DNA from: Bacillus sp. SD075
Lineage (GTDB): Bacteria > Bacillota > Bacilli > Bacillales > DSM-1321
Length of the DNA: 64,000 nt
Assembly (NCBI RefSeq): GCF_017355165.1
Contig: NZ_JADILK010000006.1
Coordinates: forward strand, 1-64,000
Direction: 5' to 3'
Part shown: in pieces, positions 62,994 to 64,000 of the stretch
How the letters are laid out: every line of letters starts with the position of its first letter
How positions within the stretch are numbered: the stretch's first letter is position 1
Made by a program: the position numbers and the translations under genes
The notes under the pieces: generated by a model
The model's database searches: none
Told to the model about the DNA's origin: nothing
Seen by the model: the letters and a program-made list of their open reading frames with translations, nothing else

Positions 62994-64000
62994 ATGAACG
63001 TAAAAACTGACGTAAAAACGTATTTAAACTATATCAATGGTAAATGGGTAACTGCTTCTATTCAAAAGGTTGATACTAGTATCAATCCAGCCAATCGTCA
63101 TGAAATCATCGGTTATGTACAACAGTCTGAAAAAGAAGATTTAGATTACGCTGTTCTTGCTGCGAAGGAAGCACAAGTTTTCTGGAGGAAGCTATCTGGT
63201 GCTGCCCGTGGAGAGTATTTGTATAAGGTCGCGAATGCACTCGAGCAACGTATTGATGAAATTGCGGAAACGATGACTCGTGAAATGGGAAAAACATTTC
63301 TGGAAGCAAAAGGGGAAACAGCTAGAGGTGTCGCTATCCTTCGTTATTATGCAGGAGAAGGGATGAGAAAAATAGGTGATGTGATTCCTTCGTCGGATTC
63401 AGAAGCACTGATGTTCACTACTCGTACTCCCCTTGGAGTTGTAGGTGTTATCACACCTTGGAATTTCCCAGTGGCAATCCCCATCTGGAAAATAGCGCCG
63501 GCCCTCATATATGGAAATACTGTTATTCTTAAACCAGCCCAAGAAGCCGCAGTAACCGCAGCCAAAGTAATAGAATGCTTTGACGAGGCAGGGCTTCCAA
63601 TGGGGGCTATTAATATGGTAACAGGCCCTGGGTCTGTCATTGGTCAAGCGATTACTAATCACCCGGATATTAATGGAATTACATTCACAGGATCTGATGC
63701 GGTTGGTAAATTAATTGGACTAGGAGCTCTAAAGCGTGGTGCTAAATATCAGTTAGAAATGGGTGGGAAGAATCCTGTCATTGTAGCCACTGATGCCGAT
63801 TTAGAAGAGGCAGTAGAAGCAACTATTAGTGGAGGCCTCCGTTCTACGGGACAGAAATGTACCGCTACAAGTCGTGTAATCGTACAAAGTGAAGTTTACG
63901 AGCAGTTCAAAAATAAACTTATTGAAAAGATAAAGGAAATAAAAATTGGGAATGGTTTAAAAGAAGATGTATGGATGGGGCCATGTGCAAGTGAGAACCA
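62994..64000 (+). CDS. 2-oxoglutarate semialdehyde dehydrogenase (ALDH family), cut at window end
   Basis: At least 335 residues are visible of about 480. After an N-terminal [20 protein letters not shown] the NAD-site motif [20 protein letters not shown], the FTGSDAVG loop, [11 protein letters not shown] (catalytic Glu) and [17 protein letters not shown] (catalytic Cys) appear. It is the third gene after the regulator and would oxidise the product of the FAH-family dehydratase to 2-oxoglutarate, joining the TCA cycle. The close subgroup is the KGSA dehydrogenases. ATG follows GGGGG at nine bases. The end lies outside the window. Confidence 0.85.
   Translation, partial: MNVKTDVKTYLNYINGKWVTASIQKVDTSINPANRHEIIGYVQQSEKEDLDYAVLAAKEAQVFWRKLSGAARGEYLYKVANALEQRIDEIAETMTREMGKTFLEAKGETARGVAILRYYAGEGMRKIGDVIPSSDSEALMFTTRTPLGVVGVITPWNFPVAIPIWKIAPALIYGNTVILKPAQEAAVTAAKVIECFDEAGLPMGAINMVTGPGSVIGQAITNHPDINGITFTGSDAVGKLIGLGALKRGAKYQLEMGGKNPVIVATDADLEEAVEATISGGLRSTGQKCTATSRVIVQSEVYEQFKNKLIEKIKEIKIGNGLKEDVWMGPCASEN

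Overview
This is a low-GC Gram-positive chromosome segment, most likely from the Bacillaceae (a Bacillus or Peribacillus-like soil species; the genus is my inference from gene content). Supporting signs are strong AGGAGG-type ribosome binding sites, several TTG/GTG starts with good Shine-Dalgarno sequences, U-tailed terminators, a lysine riboswitch of the Bacillus type, a stress-type short-chain dehydrogenase, a YrhE/YjgC-type formate dehydrogenase with a DUF1641 partner, LacI and IclR regulators and CcpA-like cre sites. No rRNA, tRNA, CRISPR array or prophage was seen. The window reads as a nutrient-acquisition region with decayed genes and insertion-sequence remnants between working operons.

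Layout: 1-11.5 kb holds single genes: aldo/keto reductase, a small ribbon-helix-helix protein, a glyoxalase-fold protein, a NaK-like ion channel with an unusual filter, an ABC-F ribosome-protection-like protein with a possible leader peptide, a Mn/Zn-type CDF exporter, an acetyltransferase, a broken methyltransferase, a secreted LamG-phosphoesterase and an EamA exporter. 12-14.7 kb is a NitT/TauT-type ABC importer. 15-18.6 kb has a broken glyoxalase-fold gene, the dehydrogenase, PLP-enzyme debris and a lysine-riboswitch-controlled dapA. 18.9-24.4 kb is a sucrose operon (permease, hydrolase, fructokinase) divergent from its LacI repressor, with promoter, two operators and a cre site readable. 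24.4-30.3 kb has small or decayed genes, a drug-efflux permease and an Mrp/SalA-like ATPase. 30.5-34.4 kb is a formate dehydrogenase operon with three small partners, one a 43-residue zinc ribbon.

35.6-39.8 kb contains a GntP-type permease, a histidinol-dehydrogenase paralog and a LacI regulator, with two perfect palindromic operators. 40.2-48.9 kb is a beta-oxidation-like catabolic cluster (acyl-CoA dehydrogenase, CoA transferase, aromatic-acid-type permease, 3-hydroxyacyl-CoA dehydrogenase, thiolase, enoyl-CoA hydratase) with an IclR regulator; its logic resembles dicarboxylate (adipate-type) degradation. 49-50.5 kb is transposase debris and a broken surface-protein-like gene. 51.1-55.7 kb is a second TauABC-like importer followed by an amidohydrolase. 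56.7-64 kb looks like a complete non-phosphorylating pentonate (Weimberg-type) pathway: GntP permease, YjhG-type aldonate dehydratase, IclR regulator, FAH-family 2-keto-3-deoxypentonate dehydratase and 2-oxoglutarate-semialdehyde dehydrogenase (cut by the window end). A GTTTTATA-n-TATAAAAC palindrome occurs three times at the promoters or leaders of this cluster.

A GC-rich dispersed repeat (core CGCTTTCCGCGG, ends related to GTTGATTGGAG) appears five times between genes. Substrates of the importers and of the catabolic clusters are inferred from gene families and neighbours, not proven by sequence.
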